Translations under genes and position numbers: made by a program
Shown: positions 33,610 through 41,731 of the stretch, in pieces
Layout of the letters: each line of letters starts with the position of its first letter
How positions within the stretch are numbered: the first letter of the stretch is position 1
Notes under the pieces: model-generated
What the model was told of the DNA's origin: nothing
The model's input: the letters and a program-made list of their open reading frames with translations, nothing else
Database searches by the model: none
Origin: Mycolicibacterium flavescens
Lineage (GTDB): Bacteria; Actinomycetota; Actinomycetes; Mycobacteriales; Mycobacteriaceae
Direction of reading: 5' to 3'
Assembly: GCA_900637135.1 (NCBI GenBank)
Contig: LR134353.1
Span: 3,596,001 to 3,660,000, forward strand
Length of the DNA: 64,000 nt

Positions 33610-34670
33610 GCGAACACCTCCAGAGCGCCGATGGCGTCGATCGCGGCCACCGCACGGTCGGTCAGCGTCAGGCACAGGCGGCGGGACCGTTCCGGCAGCG
33701 CATCCCACCCGTTGAGCGTGATGACCGGCAACACCATCAGATAGACGGCCGCAAAACGATAGTGCCGCCACGCCTCGTCGAATCCGTACGAGGCACCGTG
33801 CGAGGCGACGTGCTCGAGATACTCACGCAGCAGCACCTCGTCGTGACCTTCGCGCACCGCAGTCGGCAGGCCCTGGGTGACGAGGTAGGCCACGTCGGCC
33901 GCACCGGCGCCGCGGGCAGCGAACTGGAAGTCCACCACCTTCATCGCGTCACCCGAGAAGAAGAGGTTGTCGGCCCGAATATCCCCGTGCAGCAACATGT
34001 CCCGTTCGGCGAGCGCGGGCAGTGCCGCGACCGCGCGTTCGGCGAAATGTTCGGCGAACGCGGCCACCGCCGGCGACACGTTCACCGAGGTGTGCGCGCG
34101 GTAGACCTCCCACCCCGGCCCGAACGCCGGCAGCAGCAGGTCCCGCGCGATCGGGGTGTCGATGCTCGGAAACTGCTCCAGCACGGCGGGTTCGCCCGAC
34201 CACGCGTGCAGACCTGCCAGTTGTCGGATGCAGGTGCGGGCGCGATCCATGGACAGCCCGGCCAGATGGTCGGCGTTGTCCCACTCCGAGAGGTCCTCGA
34301 GCAGCAGCACGAAATCGACGCCGTCATCGGCGATGCGGGCGGTATACACCCGCGGTGTGTCCATCGGCGCGCGCGCGGCGACGTCGCGGTAAAAGGACAA
34401 CTCGCGCCGGTATCCGCCCAGCAACTCCATCGCACCGCGCGCTTCCGACACCGCGGGAAGCTTCGCGATCAGGGTCGAAGGCACCGCGGTTCCGCTCAGG
34501 TGCAACCGGTACAGTAGCGACGAGAAGCCGCTGTCCATCGCAATCTGCTCAGCCCGGACATCGTCGACCGTCGCGCCGTCCAGCCCTGCGTCGGCGCGCA
34601 GCACCCCGGTCAACCAGGCGGCATCGAGCTCATCGATGCCGCCCGGTACCGCTGCCATACTCGTCGTCAT
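33606..34670 (-). CDS. Phosphotransferase (ecdysteroid-kinase-like)
   Basis: 354 residues from the ATG at 34668-34670; a preceding TTG would add one residue. The kinase motif HGDIRADNLFF (near 220-230) and metal-binding VVDFQFAARG follow an N-lobe with STLIAKLPAVSEARG (Lys) and the hinge FVLLLEDLSEWDN. The family includes the CHK-like small-molecule kinases in animals and bacterial relatives found in sterol and terpenoid clusters. Its start overlaps the hydrolase stop by one base (TGATG), and its own stop overlaps the SnoaL start. A hydroxylated polycyclic substrate is possible; not shown. Confidence 0.88.
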   Translation of the reverse strand: MTTSMAAVPGGIDELDAAWLTGVLRADAGLDGATVDDVRAEQIAMDSGFSSLLYRLHLSGTAVPSTLIAKLPAVSEARGAMELLGGYRRELSFYRDVAARAPMDTPRVYTARIADDGVDFVLLLEDLSEWDNADHLAGLSMDRARTCIRQLAGLHAWSGEPAVLEQFPSIDTPIARDLLLPAFGPGWEVYRAHTSVNVSPAVAAFAEHFAERAVAALPALAERDMLLHGDIRADNLFFSGDAMKVVDFQFAARGAGAADVAYLVTQGLPTAVREGHDEVLLREYLEHVASHGASYGFDEAWRHYRFAAVYLMVLPVITLNGWDALPERSRRLCLTLTDRAVAAIDAIGALEVFA

Positions 34671-35782
34671 CAACCGACTCCTTCCCTGACTGCCCCGAGA
34701 AAGCGTTCCGACGCTCGCTGCACACCGCCCGCGAACAGGTGGCCGACGTGGCTACCCCGATGCCAGTACAGGTCGCCGCCCCACCGCTCGTGCAGTCGCT
34801 CTGCCGGTTCCCGTCGCGCCATCTGGTCGTGCCACGCACCGACGATGAGCCGGCGCTCGGGCGGGGCCGTCGGTTCGACCGCCTGATAGTCCACGACCGA
34901 CATCACGCGCTCGACGGGTTCTGACCGCATCAGTTCGACCGTGTCGCGCACCGACGGACCCCACCGCCCCAGGTGTCCGGCGATCATCGCGTTGAGCCCG
35001 AAGATCGGCGTGTAGACCGCGACGGCGTCGACGTCCTCGAGGTGTGACACCAGACCCGCCACCGGGCTGCCCATCGAAACCCCTGACAACGCAACGGCGC
35101 TCGCTTGCGGTCGAAGCCAACGGAGCACCGCCCGCACCTCCGACACCACGCGGATCATGCCCGCCAGGTTGTTCAGCGGGTCCATGTTCGGATAGGTCGG
35201 CCACTGCTCACGCCGAACCCCACAGCCCGGCTGCACCGGCAGCGCGATGTTGTATCCGAGCTGCTCCTGCAGCCGCCGAGCCCTCGAGAACACCAAATCG
35301 ATCGGCAGCCCTTGGCCGGCCCCGTGCACCCAAACCAGCCACGGCCGCGGCTCCTCGCCGCTGCGACACAGATGCACCACCGCAGTGGCCGGCCCGCCGA
35401 ATCCCTCGGCGGCCAACGACTCGGGCAGGTGGGGATCGTGTTCGAAGGTCAGTTGCTCGTACCGGGATCGGCCGAACCGGCGCCGGCGGATCGTCTGCGG
35501 CTGCAGCTCATCCGGTGCGACGTGCACGCCGGCCATGCCCAATTCGGCCAGCTCGTCGGCCGCGCCGGTACACGACTCGAGCGTGCGCTCCAGTCTGGGC
35601 GGGGGCGCGGTCAGCGTCATCCCCGTCAGGGCGAGTTCGTCGAGCACGACCTCGCCGAGTTGCCGGGCACCCTTGCGGGACAACGGCTTCCAATCGCCGT
35701 GTCCGGCGACGGCGGCGTGCGCCCGCGGCACCACGCCCGCGAAGTCCCGACCGATACGGTACGCGCGCTCGGCCGTTCTCAT
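34670..35782 (-). CDS. Alpha/beta hydrolase
   Basis: 370 residues from the ATG at 35780-35782. The nucleophile elbow GVSMGSPVAG (Ser near residue 246), VHGAGQGLPIDLV as the oxyanion/HG-type motif, an acidic residue candidate in IVGAWHDQMA and the His in GSHVGHLFAGG make a complete triad. The N-terminal 90 residues are a separate lead segment. It directly follows the Baeyer-Villiger-type enzyme with ATGA overlap, which suits hydrolysis of the ester or lactone the monooxygenase would form. The same operon carries the phosphotransferase next. Assignment of substrate is inference. Confidence 0.9.
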   Translation of the reverse strand: MRTAERAYRIGRDFAGVVPRAHAAVAGHGDWKPLSRKGARQLGEVVLDELALTGMTLTAPPPRLERTLESCTGAADELAELGMAGVHVAPDELQPQTIRRRRFGRSRYEQLTFEHDPHLPESLAAEGFGGPATAVVHLCRSGEEPRPWLVWVHGAGQGLPIDLVFSRARRLQEQLGYNIALPVQPGCGVRREQWPTYPNMDPLNNLAGMIRVVSEVRAVLRWLRPQASAVALSGVSMGSPVAGLVSHLEDVDAVAVYTPIFGLNAMIAGHLGRWGPSVRDTVELMRSEPVERVMSVVDYQAVEPTAPPERRLIVGAWHDQMARREPAERLHERWGGDLYWHRGSHVGHLFAGGVQRASERFLGAVREGVG

Positions 35783-37404
35783 GCCAGCTTGAACCCGGTG
35801 TAGCCGGCATCGGCGACCTCGTCGCAGCGTCGCCGATACTCCGGAACGCCCGCGGTGTAACCCATGTACATCCGCTTCTTGCCGGGCACGTTACCGCCGT
35901 TGTACCAGGAGTTGCAGCTGGGATGGACGAGGACCGTCGGCGCCACGAGCGATGTCGCGTGGTCGATCCACTCGCATTGGGCCTCGGGTAGCGCCTCGAT
36001 ACTCCGATACCCGTGAGCGCTCAGGTAGCCGATGCACTCGCCGATCCAGTCGACGTGCTGTTCGAGGGCTGTCACGTAATTGCTTGCCGGAGCGGGGCTT
36101 CCGGGCGCCTGGATGATGAACAGGTTCGGGAAGCCCGCCACCGCGATGCCGAGGTAGGCGTATGGCCCCTCGTTCGTCCAGAAGTCTCCGAGTGACATCC
36201 CGTCGCGCCCGGTCACCGCGATTCGCGTCATCGCCCCGGTCATCGCGTCGAAGCCGGTGGCGTAGATGATGACGTCGAGATCGTGATCGCCCTGTTCGGT
36301 GCGGATTCCGGTCGCGGTGACCTCCACGATCGGTTCCTTGCGCAGGTCCACGAGTGTGACGTTGTCGCGGTTGAACGTCTCGTAATAGCCCTGGTCGATG
36401 ATGGGGCGTTTACACCCGAACGGGTGTGTCGGGGTCAGCGCCGCTGCGGTCTCCGGATTCTTGACGATGCGCGCCACCGCCTCACCGTAGAGTTTGGCCG
36501 CCATCTGGTTGGCCTCGATGTCGAAGAACACGTCGCCCCAGCTGAGCGCACCGATGATGCCGCCCTCCTCGACGGCGCGCAGTTGTTCCTCGCGCGATGC
36601 GGACTTCAGCGGCGGTTTGGTCATCATCTCGAACATCACCGAGAACGCGCTCAGCCGGGCCGCACCCACCGCGTGTTCTCGTTGCGCCGCGCGGATCTCG
36701 GCGTAGTTGGCCTTGAGCTCGTCGAGTTCGCCGTCGTCGAACGGGCGGACCTCCCACGGCAGCGTGTAGGCCGGCGATCGCTGGAACACGGTGAGGTGGC
36801 CGGCCTGTTGGGCCACGACCGGGATCAGTTGCACACCGGTGGAACCGGTTCCGATCACGCCCACCCGCTTGCCGGTCAGGTCGACATCCTGCTTCGGCCA
36901 GCGACTGGTGAACAGCGAGAGTCCCTCGAAGGCGCCCATACCGGGTATCTCCGGTTCCTTCGGGACCGACAGGATCCCCGTCGCCGCGACGACAAACGGT
37001 GCCACGAACACCTCCCCGTCTGCCGTCTGCACCTCCCACTCGGAGGCGGCCTCGTCGAACGTCATCGCGGTGACCTCGGTATGGAACCGGATGTCGCGAC
37101 GGAGATCGAGTCGGTCGGCGACGAAGTTCAGGTACGCCTCGATCTCGGGCTGGCGAGGCATCGTCTCGGTCCATACCCACTCCTGCTGGATCTCCTCGGA
37201 GAAGCTGTAGGAGTACTCGATGCTCTCGATGTCACAGCGCGCGCCGGGATACCGATTGAACAGCCATGTGCCCCCGACGTTCTCGGCCTTCTCGAGCACG
37301 ACGGTGCGCAGCCCCTGCTCCCGCAGTCGATGCAGCGCGTACAGACCGGCGAACCCGGCCCCGACGACGATCGCGTCGAAGCGGGCGGAGTCGGATGTCG
37401 TCAC
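35779..37404 (-). CDS. Flavin monooxygenase of Baeyer-Villiger class with altered fingerprint
   Basis: 541 residues from the ATG at 37402-37404. FAD motif GAGFAGLYALHRL near 15-27, NGT-type ENVGGTWLFNRYPGARCDI, NADPH motif GTGSTGVQLIP near 186-196, and YATGFDAMTG near 380 show the cyclohexanone-monooxygenase shape. The fingerprint reads FEGLSLFTSRWPK: the usual His (FxGxxxHxxxW) is Phe, while Trp-Pro is kept. First gene of a five-gene leftward operon and divergent from the Rieske oxygenase with a perfect inverted repeat between. It may oxygenate ketones poorly or act as a different flavin enzyme. Only the family is certain. Confidence 0.93.
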   Translation of the reverse strand: MTTSDSARFDAIVVGAGFAGLYALHRLREQGLRTVVLEKAENVGGTWLFNRYPGARCDIESIEYSYSFSEEIQQEWVWTETMPRQPEIEAYLNFVADRLDLRRDIRFHTEVTAMTFDEAASEWEVQTADGEVFVAPFVVAATGILSVPKEPEIPGMGAFEGLSLFTSRWPKQDVDLTGKRVGVIGTGSTGVQLIPVVAQQAGHLTVFQRSPAYTLPWEVRPFDDGELDELKANYAEIRAAQREHAVGAARLSAFSVMFEMMTKPPLKSASREEQLRAVEEGGIIGALSWGDVFFDIEANQMAAKLYGEAVARIVKNPETAAALTPTHPFGCKRPIIDQGYYETFNRDNVTLVDLRKEPIVEVTATGIRTEQGDHDLDVIIYATGFDAMTGAMTRIAVTGRDGMSLGDFWTNEGPYAYLGIAVAGFPNLFIIQAPGSPAPASNYVTALEQHVDWIGECIGYLSAHGYRSIEALPEAQCEWIDHATSLVAPTVLVHPSCNSWYNGGNVPGKKRMYMGYTAGVPEYRRRCDEVADAGYTGFKLA

Positions 37405-37433
37405 AAGTAGGCCCTCACGTCCAGGAAGTGGAG

Positions 37434-37454
37434 ATACTGTAACTATTACAGTAT
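37434..37454. promoter_or_regulatory. Perfect TetR-type operator between monooxygenase and Rieske genes
   Basis: Nine-base arms ATACTGTAA (37434-37442) and TTACAGTAT (37446-37454) flank CTA. It is 30 bases upstream of the monooxygenase start (37404). A further half-site TACTGTAA at 37517-37524 lies 40 bases upstream of the Rieske gene (37564). It is not the KstR (AACnnGTT) or KstR2 motif as I know them, so another regulator, not encoded alongside, is likely. Confidence 0.75.
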
Positions 37455-37563
37455 TGCGCCGGACGGCTGGTGGGGTTTCGGAAACACCGCTCCGGTATGG
37501 CCCTTCCTGAAACCACTACTGTAAGCTCTTCCATTAGTTCGCCGACTCGGGAGGCTGCCCGGC

Positions 37564-38562
37564 ATGAAAGTACCGTTCACCTGGAAGGTCACCGGCTGGT
37601 TCATGATCGGCTGGTCCGCGGAATTCCCCGCGGGCGAGACCCGGCCGCTGCGGTATTTCGGCGAGGATCTGGTGGCCTACCGCGACGAGGCAGGCGACCT
37701 GCATGTGCTGTCGGCGCACTGCCGGCACCTCGGTGCGCACATCGGCCACGGCGGCAAGGTCGTCGGCGACTGCGTCGAATGCCCCTTCCACGGTTGGCGG
37801 TGGGGGCCCGACGGCACCAACCGCTACATTCCCTACCAGCCCGACCGGCCCAACAAGGCGTTGCGGCTGCGCGTCTTTCCGGTGCGCGAACAATACGGCT
37901 GCGTGTTCGCCTGGCATCACCCCGAGGGCGAGCCACCACGGTGGGAGCTGCCCGATCTGTTCCACAAATTCCCGCAATTCCCGACCGACGAGGACGCGTA
38001 CTACCGCCCGTACCCGGAGTTTTCGAGTCGCGCGGAACGCGAGCCGGTGCATCCGCAGATCGTCGCCGAGAACGGGCCGGACAGCGCGCACTTCCACTAC
38101 GTGCATCACGCGACGGTCACCCCGAAGTGCCTCAACTGGGAGGTCGTCGACGAGGAGTGGCGGTTCCTGACCGGCTGGCCCGACGCCGCCAGCGACGATC
38201 CCGACAAGATGGCGCTCTACATCCACAGCCACCTGTCCGGCCTCGGGTTCGCGATCAGCGCCTTCGAGGGCTCGTCGAACCACCGGCTGATCTTCGCGTG
38301 CACGCCGGTCGAGGACGGCTACTCGGACATGTTCTATTCGATCTGGTGGCCACGGCTACCCGGCGACACCTCCGACGTCCCGCCCGAGGAGGTCCGCCAG
38401 AAGGTCGAGCGCCAGTTCATGGGGACCGTCTGGGACGACCTGAACATCTGGCGCTACCAGGAGTACATCGAGAACCCGGCGCTGTCTCGCACAGACGCGA
38501 AACCGTATATGGCGCTGCGGAAGTGGGCGACGCAGTTCTACGATGTTCCGGCGTCGGTGTGA
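37564..38562 (+). CDS. Rieske non-heme iron oxygenase (KshA-like)
   Basis: 332-residue oxygenase component. The Rieske [2Fe-2S] ligands are CRHLGAH (about 56-62) and CPFHGWRWG (about 75-83), C-x-H and C-x2-H. The catalytic mononuclear iron site is in ENGPDSAHFHYVHH (near 177-190), holding the Asp, His and His ligands. The shape resembles KshA steroid 9-alpha-hydroxylase. A reductase partner is not in the window. The next gene starts at its stop (GTGA overlap), beginning a four-gene plus-strand operon. Ring hydroxylation of a steroid- or terpenoid-like compound is plausible. Confidence 0.93.
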   Translation: MKVPFTWKVTGWFMIGWSAEFPAGETRPLRYFGEDLVAYRDEAGDLHVLSAHCRHLGAHIGHGGKVVGDCVECPFHGWRWGPDGTNRYIPYQPDRPNKALRLRVFPVREQYGCVFAWHHPEGEPPRWELPDLFHKFPQFPTDEDAYYRPYPEFSSRAEREPVHPQIVAENGPDSAHFHYVHHATVTPKCLNWEVVDEEWRFLTGWPDAASDDPDKMALYIHSHLSGLGFAISAFEGSSNHRLIFACTPVEDGYSDMFYSIWWPRLPGDTSDVPPEEVRQKVERQFMGTVWDDLNIWRYQEYIENPALSRTDAKPYMALRKWATQFYDVPASV

Positions 38563-39176
38563 GACCCGACCTCGCCGAGATCGCCGCCCCGGGCCACACC
38601 GCGATCGTCACGCAGGAATGCCAGGGTGCGGTCGTCGGACCCGACGCAGGACTCAAGGTGCTGGCCGAGGAGGCCCGGCGCGAAGCGGTCCCCAACATCG
38701 CGAGACTTCTGCCGGCGGCCCGCACCGCCGGTGTGACGGTGGTGCACTGCCTGGTCCAGCGGCGGCCCGACGGGCGCGGCGCCAACCACAACGCCAAGAT
38801 CTTCCGGATGAGCGGTACCGCCGGCGATGCCATCGCGCCCGGCACCCCGGGCGCCGAACTGCTGCCCGAGCTGGGGCCGAAGCCCTCCGACGTCGTGCTG
38901 CGGCGCTGGCACGGCATCGGCCCGATGGGCGGCACCGACCTCGACGCCGTGCTGCGCAATCTCGGGGTCTCGACGATCGTCGCCGTCGGAGTGTCGGTCA
39001 ACGTCGCCATCACCAACCTGGTGATGGACGCCGTCAACGCCGCGTACCGGGTCGTGGTCCCGCGGGATGCGGTGGCCGGAATCCCCACCGACTACTCGAA
39101 TGCGATCATCGACAACACGTTGTCGCTGCTGGCGACGATCACCACCACCGACGAGTTGATCGACACATGGAAGTAG
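38559..39176 (+). CDS. Isochorismatase/cysteine-hydrolase fold protein with altered catalytic residues
   Basis: 205 residues from the GTG at 38559. The fold of the isochorismatase-like hydrolases is recognisable (TAIVTQECQGAV.., VVHCLVQ.., GTDLDAVLRNLGVSTIVAVG.., AYRVVVPRDAVAG). However, the usual Asp at the DMQ position reads Glu-Cys-Gln, the catalytic Lys position is Arg (VLRRWHG), and the nucleophilic Cys position reads NVAIT (Ala). It may be a non-hydrolytic or differently acting member. Its start overlaps the Rieske stop, and the hotdog gene follows 7 bases later. Confidence 0.85.
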   Translation: MRPDLAEIAAPGHTAIVTQECQGAVVGPDAGLKVLAEEARREAVPNIARLLPAARTAGVTVVHCLVQRRPDGRGANHNAKIFRMSGTAGDAIAPGTPGAELLPELGPKPSDVVLRRWHGIGPMGGTDLDAVLRNLGVSTIVAVGVSVNVAITNLVMDAVNAAYRVVVPRDAVAGIPTDYSNAIIDNTLSLLATITTTDELIDTWK

Positions 39177-39183
39177 CCGCGCA

Positions 39184-39798
39184 GTGACCGACACCGAGAA
39201 CGACATCCGCGAATTCGCCAGGGTCAAACCGGCTCTGGGATCGCCGGAGATGGGTCGTTTCATCGCGGCGCTGCGCCAGCTGCAGAACATCACGGTGTCC
39301 AGCGATCCCGATGCCGCGCTGTGGAACGATTCGGCCGCACTGCTCGAGGAGATGTGCGAACGCCTGGAGGAACACAAGGCTCCCGCCGGTGTGGCCCCTG
39401 CCGGCCGGGCGCCCAACCTGCCCGGCAACGGCCACCCGCTGATGCCACCGTGGCAGGTCGTGGCGTCGGGACCGGACGAGGTCACGATGCGCGGGCGCTT
39501 CAGCCGCTTCCACGTCGGGGGCAATGACGCGGTGCACGGTGGCGTGATCCCGCTGTTCTACGACTGGCATTTCGGCATGGTGGTGTCGGCCGCGGGCCGA
39601 CCCGACAGCCGCACCGCCTACCTGCATGTGGACTACCGGCGGGTGACGCCGATCGAGGCGCCGCTGGAGTCGCGGGCGTGGATCGACGCGGTGGACGGAC
39701 GCAAACTGTTCGTGAGGGCGGCGATGACGGACGCGGACGGCAACGTACTATCCGAGGCCAACGGTCTGATGATCAAACTGCTTGCCCACCAGCCTTGA
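39184..39798 (+). CDS. Hotdog-fold thioesterase (PaaI type)
   Basis: 204 residues from the GTG at 39184. The C-terminal part has the hotdog core: RFHVGGNDAVHGGVIPLFYD followed by TAYLHVDYRRVTPIEAPLES and ARAAMTDADGNVLSEANGLM-like strands; the HGG motif at about residue 118 fits the PaaI family. The N-terminal 100 residues are a helical extension. It likely hydrolyses or screens acyl-CoA intermediates. It lies between the cysteine-hydrolase-like gene and the acyl-CoA synthetase, all on one strand within a few bases, so one transcript is probable. Confidence 0.87.
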   Translation: MTDTENDIREFARVKPALGSPEMGRFIAALRQLQNITVSSDPDAALWNDSAALLEEMCERLEEHKAPAGVAPAGRAPNLPGNGHPLMPPWQVVASGPDEVTMRGRFSRFHVGGNDAVHGGVIPLFYDWHFGMVVSAAGRPDSRTAYLHVDYRRVTPIEAPLESRAWIDAVDGRKLFVRAAMTDADGNVLSEANGLMIKLLAHQP

Positions 39799-39806
39799 AA
39801 GGCACG

Positions 39807-41462
39807 ATGTCTGTGACCACACAGTTCACCGTCCCGGCCGCCGCCGACACCGTCGCCGCCGTGATCGGCGACCGCGAGTTCATCGTCCAAGGCGATCGCC
39901 GATACACCTATGCCCAGGTCGTCGAACGCGCCAACCGCCTGGCCGCGTTTCTGCACAGCCGCGGGCTCGGTTGTCACGTCGAGCGTTCCGAACTCGCCGG
40001 CCATGAGGTGGGCCAGGACCTGCTGGGGATCTACGCCTACAACGGCCCCGAATACGTCGAAGGCATGCTCGGCTCGTGGCGGGCCAGGGTCGCACCGTTC
40101 AACGTCAACTACCGGTACGTCAAGAACGAATTGCAGTATCTGCTCAACGATTCGGGCGCCAGCGCGCTGCTGTACCACGCGGCGTTCGCGCCGCGCGTCG
40201 CCGAGGTGCTGGCGGATCTGCCCAATCTGCGGGTGCTCATCCAGATCGCCGACGACTCGGGTAACGATCTGCTGGACGGCGCCGTCGACTACGAGTCGAT
40301 CGTCGGCTCGGGCACCCCGGTGCTGCCGCCCATCGAGCCCTCGCCCGACGACCTCTACGTGCTCTACACCGGCGGTACGACGGGCATGCCGAAGGGCGTG
40401 CTGTGGCGTCAGCACGACATCTTCATGACCTCGTTCGGGGGCCGCAACATGGCCACGGGCGAGCTGATCACCTCGCTCGACGACATCGCCAAGCGGGTGA
40501 CGGAAGGTCCCGGCACCAAGATCCTCACCCTGCCGCCGCTCATGCACGGCGCCGCGCAGTGGGCGGCGATGACGGCTCTGACCACGGGGCAGACCATCGT
40601 GTTCACGGCGAATCCCGCCAGCCTCGACGTCGACGAGGTCGTGGAGACCATCGAGCGGGAGAAAGTCCTTGTGGTGCAGGTGGTCGGCGATGCGGTCGCA
40701 CGTCCGCTCGCCGATGCGATCGAGCGCAGTTCGGCCGATCTGTCGTCGCTCGCCGTGATCGCCAACGGCGGGGCGCTGCTCACCCCCACCGCCAAACAAC
40801 GGCTCATCGACGTCAAACCCGGCCTGATCGTCATGGACGGCGTCGGGTCCTCGGAGACCGGTATCCAGATGAACCACATGTCGGCTCCCGGTGCGGTGTC
40901 GACGGGCCAGTTCAACGCCGGTCCCGACACCTTCGTCGCCGCCGAGGATTTCAGCGCGATCCTGCAACCCGGCCACGACGGCATCGGCTGGTTGGCGCAG
41001 CGGGGCTATGTGCCGCTTGGCTACAAGGGCGATGCGGACAAGACCGCCAAGACCTTCCCGGTGATCGACGGTGTGCGCTACTCGATTCCGGGTGACCGCG
41101 CCCGCCATCAGGCCGACGGGTCGATCGAACTGTTGGGACGCGATTCGGTCACCATCAACTCCGGCGGCGAGAAGATCTTCGCCGAGGAGGTCGAGACCGC
41201 GCTCTTGTCACACCCGGCGGTGGCAGACGTCGTGGTGGCGGGCAGGCCCAGTGACCGGTGGGGCCAGGAGGTGGTCGCGGTCGTCGCGCTCACCGAGGGG
41301 GCCAGCGCTGACGCCCAGGAACTCATCGACCACGCCGCGAATTCGGTTGCTCGCTACAAACTTCCGAAGGCTGTGGTGTTCCGCCCGGTGATCGAGCGCA
41401 GCCCCGCGGGCAAGGCGGACTACCGCTGGGCCCGCGAGCAGGCGATCAGCGCGAACGCCTGA
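39807..41462 (+). CDS. Acyl-CoA synthetase (FadD19-like, AMP-forming)
   Basis: 551 residues from the ATG at 39807, preceded by GAAAGG. AMP-binding motif VLYTGGTTGMPKGVLW (near 183-198), A5 region SSETGIQMNHM, GDRARHQADGSIELLGRDS (A7/A8) and the catalytic Lys region ERSPAGKADYRWA (A10) are in order. Overall similarity is to mycobacterial side-chain activating FadD enzymes (FadD19 class). It activates a carboxylic acid as CoA thioester. Last gene of the Rieske operon. Composition remains typical here, whereas the next genes are lower in G+C. A 43-residue upstream extension belongs to the hotdog gene and is rejected. Confidence 0.93.
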   Translation: MSVTTQFTVPAAADTVAAVIGDREFIVQGDRRYTYAQVVERANRLAAFLHSRGLGCHVERSELAGHEVGQDLLGIYAYNGPEYVEGMLGSWRARVAPFNVNYRYVKNELQYLLNDSGASALLYHAAFAPRVAEVLADLPNLRVLIQIADDSGNDLLDGAVDYESIVGSGTPVLPPIEPSPDDLYVLYTGGTTGMPKGVLWRQHDIFMTSFGGRNMATGELITSLDDIAKRVTEGPGTKILTLPPLMHGAAQWAAMTALTTGQTIVFTANPASLDVDEVVETIEREKVLVVQVVGDAVARPLADAIERSSADLSSLAVIANGGALLTPTAKQRLIDVKPGLIVMDGVGSSETGIQMNHMSAPGAVSTGQFNAGPDTFVAAEDFSAILQPGHDGIGWLAQRGYVPLGYKGDADKTAKTFPVIDGVRYSIPGDRARHQADGSIELLGRDSVTINSGGEKIFAEEVETALLSHPAVADVVVAGRPSDRWGQEVVAVVALTEGASADAQELIDHAANSVARYKLPKAVVFRPVIERSPAGKADYRWAREQAISANA

Positions 41463-41731
41463 GCCGACGCCTGGTCCGGTTGCGCGCCAGACGCAGGTCG
41501 CGGTTCGCGTCGGAGCATTCTGGATCGTGGGACCCCAGCTGACGTCAGTTATGGGTGCGCATTGGTTCTCAGGGCAATTTCCCCGGATCCGTGCGAAACG
41601 AACGCACAGCGACGCTGGCCTGGTTCGTCCAGCGTGTCGACCGCGGGTTCGTCGGCGCCCAAACGATCGAAGTGTCCTGCAACATCACGGCGCGCCCGAC
41701 CTCGGCCATGGCCGCCCCTGCGCTCGCGGTT

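Noticed and set aside
41539..41548. Palindrome CTGACGTCAG near the island edge as an integration site
   Set aside because: Only ten bases, no second copy at the other end found and no integrase nearby.
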